This document shows, piece by piece, positions 26,074 through 34,013 of a stretch of DNA of 63,738 nt (the stretch's first letter is position 1; each line of letters opens with the position of its first letter). Position numbers and translations under genes: made by a program. This DNA is from Hoskinsella mucinilytica. GTDB lineage: Bacteria; Bacillota_I; Bacilli_A; Erysipelotrichales; Erysipelotrichaceae. The stretch lies in the NCBI RefSeq assembly GCF_045223415.1, contig NZ_JBEQZJ010000025.1:1-63738 (forward strand). The letters are read 5' to 3'. The notes under the pieces were generated by a model. The model made no database searches. It saw nothing but the letters and a program-made list of their open reading frames with translations, and was not told the origin of the DNA.

Positions 26074-27836
26074 GAAGAAATGAAATCGCTACGGAATTAA
26101 CTTGGGATCTTCATGCGTTCTTTGAAGATCAACAAGCATTTGATGACACCTGTGAAAAAGCAAAACAACAATTGCATATCGTAACATCTTATCAAGGTCA
26201 CATAACAGATACAAGGGATCACTTTCTACAATTTTTCAAAGAATATGAACATTTACTTCAGATAACAGAAAACCTCTCAGTTTATGCGAATATGTGTGCT
26301 GATGTTGACCCTGAAGATACTCTAGTACAAGAAAATCTTTCCAAATCCGAAAGTATCTATGATACGCAAGTATCAGCCTTGAGCTTTTTAGAAAACGAGC
26401 TCATAGCGAAGAAAGCCATCATTGAAACCTACCTTGAAGATGAAAGTGCAAGTGACCTTCGTTTCTATCTTTCAGAAATTTTCCGTAGCATCCCATATCG
26501 TTTGGATGATGCCGGGGAAGAATTACTTGCACAGGTTTATCAACTAGCGAGAATCCCAGAAGATACATTCAAAAGCTTTCAATTGCGTTTTGAACCGGTC
26601 ATGGTGGATGGTAAAGAAGCATTTTTAAACGGTGCAACCTATTCCACCTTCTTAAAACATAAAGATGTTAAGGTTAGAAAAGAAGCCTTTGAACATTATA
26701 TGAAGGAATATCAAGAATATCAAAATGTATTCATGAATACCTTAAGCGGTCATATCAAAGGACAAACTTTGATGGCAAAAACACGTCATTTCGATCATGC
26801 ACTTCATGCTAGTTTATATGAAGATGGAGTAGATGAATCCTTATTCTACAAGGTACTAGATATGAGCAATATGAAATATCATTCTTATCTAGAAGAATAC
26901 TTCCTATTACGTAAAGAAATTCTTCAGTTGGATACACAGCATGTATATGATATTCAATTAAGTTTGATAACGTCTTTGGATATTCATTATACCATCGATG
27001 AATGCTTTTCTATCATGGATCAAGCACTGGCTCCTTTAGGTGAAGATTATGTTGCGTTATTACATCAAGCAAGACAAGAGCGTTGGATTGATTTTATGCC
27101 ATGTGCCGGGAAAAGAATAGGAGCTTATTCTTGGGGAACCTATGATTCTCGTCCTTATGTCCTGACCAATTTTAATGGTGATTATGATTCCTTGAGTACG
27201 CTAGCTCATGAATTAGGTCATTCCATGCATTCTTATTTTTCATGGAAACATCATCGCTATTTGAACGCAAGCTATCGTATTTTTGTCGCAGAAGTCGCAA
27301 GTACGGTCAATGAGCTATTATTGAATCATTATTTATTAAAACACAGCAAGGACGATCATGAAAAAGCATATATCCTTGATAATTTAATGACGCAACTGAT
27401 TACAACACTTTATCGTCAACCGATGTATGCTCAATTTGAAGTGGATCTTTATCACTGGATAGAAAATCAAGAAGCTCTTTCTTCCCAAAAGATCACACAA
27501 CATTACCTTGATTTAAGTAAGGCATATTATGGTCCCGGTGTAGAAGTAGATGAATTACAACGTTATGGTTGTTATCACATACCTCATTTTTATTTTAATT
27601 TCTATGTCTATAAGTATACAGTAGGTATGTCTATTGCGATTTCTTTTATGAAACGTATATTAAAAGGTGATGTAGAAGCTTATCGCACTTTCTTAACCAA
27701 AGGATGTAGTGAATCTTGTCTTGATGAATTATTGCATGCCGGTGTAGATCCTAGAGAAGATCAGGTCTATGATGATGCATTTACCTTTTTCAAAGAAAGT
27801 CTGGATCAATTTAAATCATTGATGATAAAAAAATAA
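26070..27836 (+). CDS. pepF: Oligoendopeptidase F family M3 metallopeptidase
   Basis: Zinc metallopeptidase of 588 residues that cuts oligopeptides in the cytosol. The M3 zinc motif HELGH lies in STLAHELGHSMHSYF near residue 380, followed by the third-ligand region FVAEVASTVNELLLNH. No signal peptide is seen. The start codon overlaps the stop of the glucosaminidase gene (ATGA), so it is probably translated by coupling; this pairing of a wall hydrolase with a peptidase is unusual. Confidence 0.92.
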   Translation: MRRNEIATELTWDLHAFFEDQQAFDDTCEKAKQQLHIVTSYQGHITDTRDHFLQFFKEYEHLLQITENLSVYANMCADVDPEDTLVQENLSKSESIYDTQVSALSFLENELIAKKAIIETYLEDESASDLRFYLSEIFRSIPYRLDDAGEELLAQVYQLARIPEDTFKSFQLRFEPVMVDGKEAFLNGATYSTFLKHKDVKVRKEAFEHYMKEYQEYQNVFMNTLSGHIKGQTLMAKTRHFDHALHASLYEDGVDESLFYKVLDMSNMKYHSYLEEYFLLRKEILQLDTQHVYDIQLSLITSLDIHYTIDECFSIMDQALAPLGEDYVALLHQARQERWIDFMPCAGKRIGAYSWGTYDSRPYVLTNFNGDYDSLSTLAHELGHSMHSYFSWKHHRYLNASYRIFVAEVASTVNELLLNHYLLKHSKDDHEKAYILDNLMTQLITTLYRQPMYAQFEVDLYHWIENQEALSSQKITQHYLDLSKAYYGPGVEVDELQRYGCYHIPHFYFNFYVYKYTVGMSIAISFMKRILKGDVEAYRTFLTKGCSESCLDELLHAGVDPREDQVYDDAFTFFKESLDQFKSLMIKK

Positions 27837-27858
27837 AAAAGCGATATCATCGCTTTTT
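27835..27858. terminator. Bidirectional terminator between pepF and the LRR gene
   Basis: AAAAAAGCGAT and ATCGCTTTTTT form a perfect 11-pair stem over two bases (a slightly shorter stem in practice), with A and T tails on the two sides. Confidence 0.8.
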
Positions 27859-29303
27859 TAATAGGAAAACTTATCGTAATACTCCATGTCCTCTAACACC
27901 GTAATGTCTTCAATAGGATTTTCATCTAAGCGTAATTCATATAAGTTTTTCAACTTTGAAAGTGGTGTCACATCCGTCACATAGTTTGCTTTCAAGGTTA
28001 GTGAACTTAGGTATTGACAGCTTGTTAACGGACTTAGATCCATGACACTGTTATGATCTAAACGAAGACGTGTTAGATTACATAATTTCTTCAAAGGATG
28101 CAAATCCTCTATCACATTACCATATAAATCGATAGATGCAAGATTGGTTAAATCTTTTAATGGTGTTAGATCATGAATATCATTATTGCTTAATCCCAAG
28201 CATTCAAGATTGATCATGCCTTCTAAAGATTCAATGTTACGTATATCATTATTTCCGACATCCAATGTTGTCATTTTGTCAAAGCCCTTCAATACATCGA
28301 TATGTTTGATTTGATTATTGTAAACATTGAGCTCTACCAAATTTTTCGCATGTTTTAAAAATTCGATATCTTTTAAGAAACAATAGCTTGCTTTAAAATA
28401 TTTCAGATTTTTCATTTCCTCTATTACTTCTGTATGTGTGACTCGATTTTCAGAAATATCCAATTTCTCCATCTTCGTCAATCCCTTTAAACATCGAAGA
28501 TCATGTAAATTACCTTGAATGATACGCAAATCTTTTAGGTTCTTTAGCTTCTTTAAGAAGGAAAAGTCTTTGATATGGTCAAACGATAATTCCAATACCT
28601 CTAAATTAGGAAATTCCGCTAAAATACTGCAATCTGTCAAATATTCATTGTTTGTAAGATTCAAGGAACGTAGTGATTCCTTACAATATTGAAGTGGACT
28701 TAAATCAGAAAATAGATTTGTGGAAAGATCCAAGACTTCAATATGTTTCAAATAGGTAAGATCACTAATATCATAAAGCCACATCTTATTCATATGTAAT
28801 TCTTTCAATTCATTCAACATACCTAGGATAGATAAAGGGAATGGCCCATTTTCGATACCAACATAAAGCTTTTTCAATTTTTTTACGGTTTCCAAGTAGG
28901 ATAAATTATCGACCTTACTTCGTTCCAAATTCAGTTCTTCTAAATTGATCATACCTGCCAAAGCCGAGATATCCATCGTATACAAATTATTGCGTGATAT
29001 ATCAAGGCGTAACAGCTGTCGATATTCACGCAGTGCCTGAATATCTCTCAGCATATTTTTGGATAGATTTAAATATTCGATTTCCCTTAGATCCTTGATA
29101 GGTTCTAGATCCTCAATGCTGTTACCACACAGATCCAAATAGTTCAGGTTAACTGCATATTGTAATCCCTCTAATGATGCAATTCCTGCTGAACGAGCTG
29201 ATAATGTCGTTAACTTTTCCATAGCCGCTTCGTTAATTGCGTCTTCTTTTATCTGCAACGTACGGGCAATTGCCTCCCTAAGCATATCATCTTTTATGAT
29301 CAT
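27858..29303 (-). CDS. Cytosolic leucine-rich-repeat protein (internalin/SDS22-like repeats)
   Basis: A 481-residue protein made almost wholly of about 19 tandem 22-residue leucine-rich repeats (pattern LxxLxxLDLSxNxIxDLxPL) after an N-terminal helical cap of some 40 residues. Repeats of this type form a curved protein-binding solenoid. Unlike internalins it has no signal peptide, no LPxTG and no membrane segment, so it should act inside the cell; partner unknown. Start chosen at the ATG behind TTGGAGGAATCTGTT, since the longer frame would start with TTG inside that site. Confidence 0.85.
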   Translation of the reverse strand: MIIKDDMLREAIARTLQIKEDAINEAAMEKLTTLSARSAGIASLEGLQYAVNLNYLDLCGNSIEDLEPIKDLREIEYLNLSKNMLRDIQALREYRQLLRLDISRNNLYTMDISALAGMINLEELNLERSKVDNLSYLETVKKLKKLYVGIENGPFPLSILGMLNELKELHMNKMWLYDISDLTYLKHIEVLDLSTNLFSDLSPLQYCKESLRSLNLTNNEYLTDCSILAEFPNLEVLELSFDHIKDFSFLKKLKNLKDLRIIQGNLHDLRCLKGLTKMEKLDISENRVTHTEVIEEMKNLKYFKASYCFLKDIEFLKHAKNLVELNVYNNQIKHIDVLKGFDKMTTLDVGNNDIRNIESLEGMINLECLGLSNNDIHDLTPLKDLTNLASIDLYGNVIEDLHPLKKLCNLTRLRLDHNSVMDLSPLTSCQYLSSLTLKANYVTDVTPLSKLKNLYELRLDENPIEDITVLEDMEYYDKFSY

Positions 29304-29436
29304 AACAGATTCCTCCAATCTATTTCATATGTCTGCTTCTATTATACCCCAAAAAGTCAAATTCTGAAACTGCTTTCCTTTTTTTCTTTTTCGAACAATG
29401 GAAAACAAAAAAATCGTTTTTCGAAAGCGTTTTACA

Positions 29437-29465
29437 TTGACAGACCATAGAATTCGTGGTAATGT
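29437..29465 (+). promoter_or_regulatory. Promoter of the cold-shock gene
   Basis: TTGACA, a 17-base spacer and TAATGT preceded by TGG (extended -10) predict a start near 29472. That gives a 5' leader of about 130 bases, typical of csp genes. Confidence 0.7.
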
Positions 29466-29496
29466 ATAGACGTAATAAAAAGCAATAACTATGATT

Positions 29497-29555
29497 TCAC
29501 GATTCTGGAATTGTATTTATTCTCAATGTACAATAATCCATTTCGTGATTTTTTT
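29497..29555 (+). promoter_or_regulatory. Structured csp leader, terminator-like hairpin
   Basis: The leader can fold as TCACGA:TCGTGA enclosing GGAATTGTA paired to TACAAT-aa-TCC around a 13-base loop. A run of seven T follows directly. This looks like an intrinsic terminator or attenuator inside the csp 5' leader. Temperature control is inferred from the gene family. Confidence 0.5.
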
Positions 29556-29601
29556 ATACATTTGAGGGCTTCTTATTCAACACTTATAGGAGGTACGAAA
29601 A

Positions 29602-29805
29602 ATGAGTACAGGTAAAGTAAAATGGTTTAACGCAGAAAAAGGATATGGTTTCATCACTTCTGATGATGGTAAGGACATTTTCGTTCACTACACAAGCATC
29701 AACTCAGAAGGATTCCGTTCTTTAGAAGAAGGACAGAGTGTTACATTCGATGTTGTTGACAGCGATCGTGGTCAGCAAGCTTCTAACGTTACAGTTAACG
29801 CTTAA
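29602..29805 (+). CDS. Cold-shock protein (CspA/CspB family)
   Basis: Single cold-shock domain of 67 residues that binds single-stranded RNA and DNA and acts as an RNA chaperone. Both nucleic-acid motifs are present: RNP1 as KGYGFITS near residue 16 and RNP2 as DIFVHYTSI near 28. The ribosome site is a perfect AGGAGG eight bases before the ATG. Codon choice is biased toward highly expressed genes compared with neighbours. Confidence 0.97.
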   Translation: MSTGKVKWFNAEKGYGFITSDDGKDIFVHYTSINSEGFRSLEEGQSVTFDVVDSDRGQQASNVTVNA

Positions 29806-29824
29806 TTAAACCGAATCGATACCG

Positions 29825-29853
29825 AAAAGGTCAGGCTATCCTGGCCTTTTTTC
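29825..29853 (+). terminator. Terminator of the cold-shock gene
   Basis: AAAAGGTCAGG and CCTGGCCTTTT pair around a short loop, with further T after the stem. Confidence 0.85.
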
Positions 29854-29904
29854 TATACAAAAAACCTTCTACATGATAGAATAAAGAAAAGAAGGTGATA
29901 CGTT

Positions 29905-30399
29905 ATGGATCGCTTAGAAATGATTCGCATGAAGGTAGATAAGATCATCTCAAAGCTTGCAAATGAAGAAACACGAAAATTTGCTTATTTACACAGTTAT
30001 GGAGTTTCCCAATGTGCCATCTATCTCTCTATTGTTAGAGGGCTTGATATTGAGTTGGCGGGAATTGCCGGTATGTTACATGATATCGCAGTTTATGCAG
30101 AGAATTGTGCTCACAAGGTCCACGCCAATCGAAGTGCTGTTATCGCAAAGGATATATTAGAGGAATCCAAGGCATTTAATGAAGAAGAAATCATCGCCAT
30201 CACCAATGCCATTGCCCTTCATTCTGATAAACTCACACGTACAGATACACGTTTTGCTGAAATGTTAAAAGATGCAGATGTCTTACAGCATTATCTATAT
30301 AACCCAAATATGCCAATGCAAGATCGTGAGAAATATCGACTTTTCTATCTATTAGAAGACTTAAAAAAACTTCATCAGCGTCATGAACAAACTACATAA
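29905..30399 (+). CDS. HD-domain hydrolase
   Basis: Metal-dependent phosphohydrolase of the HD superfamily, 164 residues. The HD pair is His59-Asp60 in AGMLHDIAVYAEN; further likely ligands lie in HKVHANRSA and in AIALHSDK, and the later LKDADVLQHYLY gives the second Asp. Related small proteins act on nucleotides; the substrate is unknown. It has a GAAGGTGATACGTT ribosome site and its own terminator. Confidence 0.85.
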   Translation: MDRLEMIRMKVDKIISKLANEETRKFAYLHSYGVSQCAIYLSIVRGLDIELAGIAGMLHDIAVYAENCAHKVHANRSAVIAKDILEESKAFNEEEIIAITNAIALHSDKLTRTDTRFAEMLKDADVLQHYLYNPNMPMQDREKYRLFYLLEDLKKLHQRHEQTT

Positions 30400-30432
30400 A
30401 AAAATCTATCAACTCACTGATAGATTTTTTTC
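30398..30432. terminator. Bidirectional terminator between HD gene and MATE gene
   Basis: AAAAAAATCTATCA and TGATAGATTTTTTT are a perfect inverted repeat around a short loop. Confidence 0.85.
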
Positions 30433-31746
30433 ATTCTCAGAATACATACTGCCTTTTCGATGACGATATAGAAACCAAATGGTAAACAAAAGGGTCAATC
30501 CTTCACATACAAGTGTCGCATACCAAATACCGTTTTCCTGAAACAAATAACCCATCACATACACACTCAAGGCAATCATCAAAAAGCCTCTAAGCAAAGA
30601 TATGATAAAGGAATATCTACTTTTTTCAATTGCCGCAAAATACCCTGCCGATACAATGTTATAACCAATGATGACATAACATAACGAATAATTACGAAAC
30701 GCTTGTACACTATCCGTAAACAATTGCCCCACGCTACGATCTAAGAAGATAGATACCAAGGTATCTGTGAAAAACAAGCATATCAATAACGCTACAATGG
30801 AGCATAATAACGTTGATACAAACGCATATCGTAAAAACAATGCACATGTTTTGGGTTCTTTCTTTCCTCGATAAAAGCTAACCAATGGTTGTGTTCCTTG
30901 AGAAATCCCTGTGAATGTCATCATGACAATGTTATAAATATACGTAATGATCGTATAGGTTACGATACCATCATCTCCGATATAGCGAAGGATAGCATGA
31001 TTAAATACAAATACGATGAATCCTGCGGATAACTCATTCATGAAATCACTTGTCCCAATAGGTATGATTCTTTTATAAATGGATAGATCCAATTTACAAC
31101 GACACCAATGAATCGTCCCCTTCTTCTTAAAGAAATGATAAAAGAATACACAGAAGGTCAATACCTGAGAAAGTCCTGTTGCGACTGCCGCACCTTTGAT
31201 TCCCATACCAAACATTACAATCAAAACATAGTCCATCACGATATTGGTAATTGCTCCAATGGTTACGGCTAAAGTAGATAACTTAGGAAAGCCATCTGTT
31301 TTCACAAGTACTTCCATGGAATACGAAACGATAAAGAAGAAAGAAAACCAAACAATTACTCCAAGATAATCTAACACAAAGGGCATGGTTACCTCACTTG
31401 CGCCAAGGAAAGTAGCGAGTGCATTCAATTGAGATAGCGCAAAGATGGTAATACCCAACGCACAAATACTTAATACGATCGTATTGGTGGTAAACACTTG
31501 ATTCGCCTTACGAATATCATGTTCTCCTCGATAGATGGCCACTACGGTCGATGTCCCTACCGAAAACAAAATAGAGAACGCAAAGATAAAATTGATGTAA
31601 GGCATGGAGATATTCACTGCAGATAATGCGTGTTCACCAACAAAGCGTGCTACATAAATACCATCCACCATCGTATAAAGATTGAATACCAGCATACTGA
31701 TTACACTTGGTATCACAAATTTTAAAAACTGTCTTTTTTTACTCAT
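30409..31746 (-). CDS. MATE-family efflux transporter
   Basis: Twelve-segment MATE (multidrug and toxin extrusion) carrier of 445 residues, driven by Na+ or H+. The first repeat starts FVIPSVISMLVFNLYTMVDG and the second repeat begins near residue 230 (FMNELSAGFIVFVFNHAIL), giving the usual 6+6 layout. Substrates cannot be predicted. The gene diverges from a MerR regulator and has a MerR-type promoter with a 19-base spacer, so induction by a ligand of that regulator is likely. Ribosome site AGAGGTGACTT. Confidence 0.92.
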   Translation of the reverse strand: MSKKRQFLKFVIPSVISMLVFNLYTMVDGIYVARFVGEHALSAVNISMPYINFIFAFSILFSVGTSTVVAIYRGEHDIRKANQVFTTNTIVLSICALGITIFALSQLNALATFLGASEVTMPFVLDYLGVIVWFSFFFIVSYSMEVLVKTDGFPKLSTLAVTIGAITNIVMDYVLIVMFGMGIKGAAVATGLSQVLTFCVFFYHFFKKKGTIHWCRCKLDLSIYKRIIPIGTSDFMNELSAGFIVFVFNHAILRYIGDDGIVTYTIITYIYNIVMMTFTGISQGTQPLVSFYRGKKEPKTCALFLRYAFVSTLLCSIVALLICLFFTDTLVSIFLDRSVGQLFTDSVQAFRNYSLCYVIIGYNIVSAGYFAAIEKSRYSFIISLLRGFLMIALSVYVMGYLFQENGIWYATLVCEGLTLLFTIWFLYRHRKGSMYSENEKNLSVS

Positions 31747-31766
31747 AAGTCACCTCTTGCTTGTCC

Positions 31767-31797
31767 ATTATAAACTCTGGTATAATACTAGAGTCAA
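31767..31797 (-). promoter_or_regulatory. MerR-type promoter/operator between MATE and merR genes
   Basis: Reading toward the MATE gene, TTGACT and TATAAT are separated by 19 bases, the over-long spacing that MerR activators correct. A 21-base dyad, ACTCTGGTAT-A-ATACTAGAGT (one mismatch pair), fills the spacer at 31774-31794. On the plus strand a TATAAT (31781-31786) for the regulator itself lies in the same dyad, so autorepression is expected. Confidence 0.8.
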
Positions 31798-31806
31798 GAG
31801 GTGCCT

Positions 31807-32598
31807 ATGAAAAATTACTACAAAATTAATGAAATCAGTAAAATGTACAATATTGGTGTAGATTCTATTCGATATTATGAAGAAATCGGGATTTTACATC
31901 CACTTCGAGCAAAGAACGGCTATCGTCAATATACGACCATAGATATTCATCGTTTGAATATCATACGTGATTTACGTAGTCTGGATTTCTCTATGCAATC
32001 GATCAAGGAATATCTTGAGCATCAAAGCATTGCCTCTTCCCTTGCTTTTATGGAAAAAGAAGAAACCATCATTGATGAAAAAATCAAAGAGCTACAATCC
32101 ATCAAAAAAAGTGTACAAATACGAAAAAGATCCTTGCGTGCCAGCAAAGATATGAAACCCTATCAAATGGAAATCACCCATCTTTCAGAAAGGAAATGTG
32201 TTGCTTTAAAAAGTAATTTAGACAAGGATGATACTGATTATCAATTGATCAAACTATCAAAAGAATATGAAAAAAACCTGTTTCTCATCGGAAATTTTAA
32301 CACCGGATATTTTCTCGATGTTCAAGATGAACAAAACATCCATCCTTGTAGTGTATTCATTTGCGGAGATCATTTGGAAAGTTATGAATTCCTATTACCT
32401 GAGGGTGATTATCTTTCTTTTTATTATACAGGAAAGCGTGATGTTGAAAACAAATATATCAAAGATATGTTAAAGCACTGTAAACAACAGCATTATCATA
32501 TCGATGGCTATGTTATGGAATTTTTCATCATCGATGATCATGAAACAAGATATGAGGATGAATATATCACACTATTACAAATTAAAATAACCAAGTAA
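31807..32598 (+). CDS. MerR-family transcriptional regulator
   Basis: Regulator of 263 residues. The N-terminal winged helix-turn-helix (YKINEISKMYNIGVDSIRYY region, then GILHPLRAKNGYRQYT) is followed by a coiled-coil dimer helix near 75-115 and a C-terminal effector-binding domain of the BmrR/GyrI type. The ATG follows AAGAGGTGCCT; the GTG two codons before is part of that site. Divergent placement and the shared operator point to control of the MATE exporter. Confidence 0.9.
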   Translation: MKNYYKINEISKMYNIGVDSIRYYEEIGILHPLRAKNGYRQYTTIDIHRLNIIRDLRSLDFSMQSIKEYLEHQSIASSLAFMEKEETIIDEKIKELQSIKKSVQIRKRSLRASKDMKPYQMEITHLSERKCVALKSNLDKDDTDYQLIKLSKEYEKNLFLIGNFNTGYFLDVQDEQNIHPCSVFICGDHLESYEFLLPEGDYLSFYYTGKRDVENKYIKDMLKHCKQQHYHIDGYVMEFFIIDDHETRYEDEYITLLQIKITK

Positions 32599-32622
32599 AA
32601 AGGCGAATTGCTCGCCTTTTTA
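32597..32622 (+). terminator. Terminator of the merR-like gene
   Basis: AAAAAGGCGA and TCGCCTTTTT form a perfect ten-pair stem over a five- to six-base loop, followed by T. Confidence 0.85.
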
Positions 32623-32652
32623 TGTACCTTATTTCATTATTTGGCTCAAACA

Positions 32653-32746
32653 GGGTGTATCAGGATATCCTCATACACCCCTATGTAACGAAAGCACTAA
32701 GACTTTGAGAAGGAAAAGTCTTTTGTACTTTAGTAACCATTACATA
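32653..32746. repeat. Pair of dyads at the end of the sugar-transport operon
   Basis: A 28-base near-perfect dyad (GGGTGTAT-C-AGGATATCCT-C-ATACACCC, 32653-32680) is followed by a second imperfect hairpin. Its nested arms are TATGTAA/TTACATA, AAAG/CTTT and AAGACTTT/AAAGTCTT, and it overlaps the end of the ATPase gene. No clear T run follows on the minus strand. Role unknown: mRNA 3' protection or a weak terminator are possible. Confidence 0.5.
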
Positions 32747-33831
32747 ATCGTGACTTCTGTTTCAGGATCAAAGAAATGAATCTTACTTAAATCCATCGTT
32801 AATTGAATGGTTTCATGAGGTCTTGCTTCAATTCTAGCCGCAACCTTCGCATTCATCGGTTGATCATGGAATTTACCATGAAGAATATATTCATGACCTA
32901 ACAATTCACTGACATCTACATGGAAATCAAAGTGTGCACTAGGATAAGTATCAGCTACAATCCCTTCACCATGTAGATCCTCTGGTCGAACACCCATGAC
33001 AACATCTTTTCCTTCATATGGTTTCATGCATTCCAAGAACATATCCGGCACAATAATTTCTTGACCTTCGGTAATGAATGTTCCGTTTTGATACTTCCCT
33101 TTGATAAAGTTTGTCGCAGGTGCTCCAAGGAATCCGGCAACAAACATATTTGCAGGATTGTTATAAATTTCCTTTGGTGATCCGATTTGTTGAATATAAC
33201 CACCCTTCATAACAACGATTCGATCGGCCATGGTCATAGCCTCTGTTTGATCATGAGTGACATAAATAGAGGTAGCACCGATACGTTCATGCAACTTAAT
33301 AATTTCACTACGCATTTGAACACGAAGCTTAGCATCCAAATTGGATAATGGCTCATCCATTAGGAATACCTTTGCATTACGTACAATTGCTCTACCTAGT
33401 GCAACACGCTGACGCTGACCACCGGATAAAGCCTTAGGCTTACGATCTAAATATGGTTCGATTTCAAGAATTCTAGCGGCTTCCTTTACACGCTTATCAA
33501 TCTCTTCTTTGGGTGTCTTACGTAACTGTAATCCAAATGCCATATTGTCATATACACTCATATGTGGATACAACGCATAGGATTGAAATACCATCGCAAT
33601 ATCACGATTTTTCGGTTCAACATCATTCATGAGTTGCCCATCAATATAAAACTCCCCTGCCGTAATATCCTCTAGACCGGCAATCATACGAAGCGTCGTT
33701 GATTTACCGCATCCGGAAGGTCCTACAAAGACAATAAACTCTTTATCCTTGATATCTAAGTTAAAATCAAAGACGGCCTGTACATTATTGTCATATACCT
33801 TATCTATATGTTTTAATGATAATTCTGCCAT
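32740..33831 (-). CDS. Sugar ABC transporter ATPase (MsmK/UgpC/MalK type)
   Basis: ATP-hydrolysing subunit of a CUT1 carbohydrate importer, 363 residues. Walker A GPSGCGKST, signature LSGGQRQR, Walker B VFLMDEPLSNLDAK and the switch His in YVTHDQTEA are all intact. A C-terminal OB-like regulatory domain (about residues 240-363) is typical of the MsmK/MalK group. It is the last gene of the operon, preceded by a small membrane-protein gene and the first GH112 phosphorylase, so it probably drives that locus and perhaps other sugar importers. Confidence 0.95.
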   Translation of the reverse strand: MAELSLKHIDKVYDNNVQAVFDFNLDIKDKEFIVFVGPSGCGKSTTLRMIAGLEDITAGEFYIDGQLMNDVEPKNRDIAMVFQSYALYPHMSVYDNMAFGLQLRKTPKEEIDKRVKEAARILEIEPYLDRKPKALSGGQRQRVALGRAIVRNAKVFLMDEPLSNLDAKLRVQMRSEIIKLHERIGATSIYVTHDQTEAMTMADRIVVMKGGYIQQIGSPKEIYNNPANMFVAGFLGAPATNFIKGKYQNGTFITEGQEIIVPDMFLECMKPYEGKDVVMGVRPEDLHGEGIVADTYPSAHFDFHVDVSELLGHEYILHGKFHDQPMNAKVAARIEARPHETIQLTMDLSKIHFFDPETEVTIM

Positions 33832-33842
33832 ACCATTACCTC

Positions 33843-34013
33843 CTATTTGTATTTCTTATTGTAGATGTATAATTCCACAAGCAAACCGGCTAAGCCTAAC
33901 AGCTCCATACCGAGATTCGCAAGAGAGACTGTTTTTTGACCAATAATGATCATACCTAAAAATACGAAGAATAAAACTGCCATGATTATATTTTTTAATA
34001 TGTTACTTTCCAT
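33843..34013 (-). CDS. Small two-segment membrane protein (56 aa)
   Basis: Hydrophobic 56-residue protein with two predicted membrane helices (about residues 9-26 and 35-52) and a basic end, YNKKYK. The ATG lies 11 bases inside the end of the phosphorylase gene, behind GGTGATGAAGA, and the stop is 11 bases before the ATPase start codon. The tight packing and good codons argue that it is real. No family is recognised with certainty; similar tiny proteins occur in gut sugar-transport operons. It may assist the ABC transporter. Confidence 0.65.
   Translation of the reverse strand: MESNILKNIIMAVLFFVFLGMIIIGQKTVSLANLGMELLGLAGLLVELYIYNKKYK

Noticed and set aside
29422..29435. cre-like CGAAAGCGTTTTAC upstream of the cold-shock promoter
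   Set aside because: Three mismatches to the consensus and no carbon-related gene nearby, so chance is likely.
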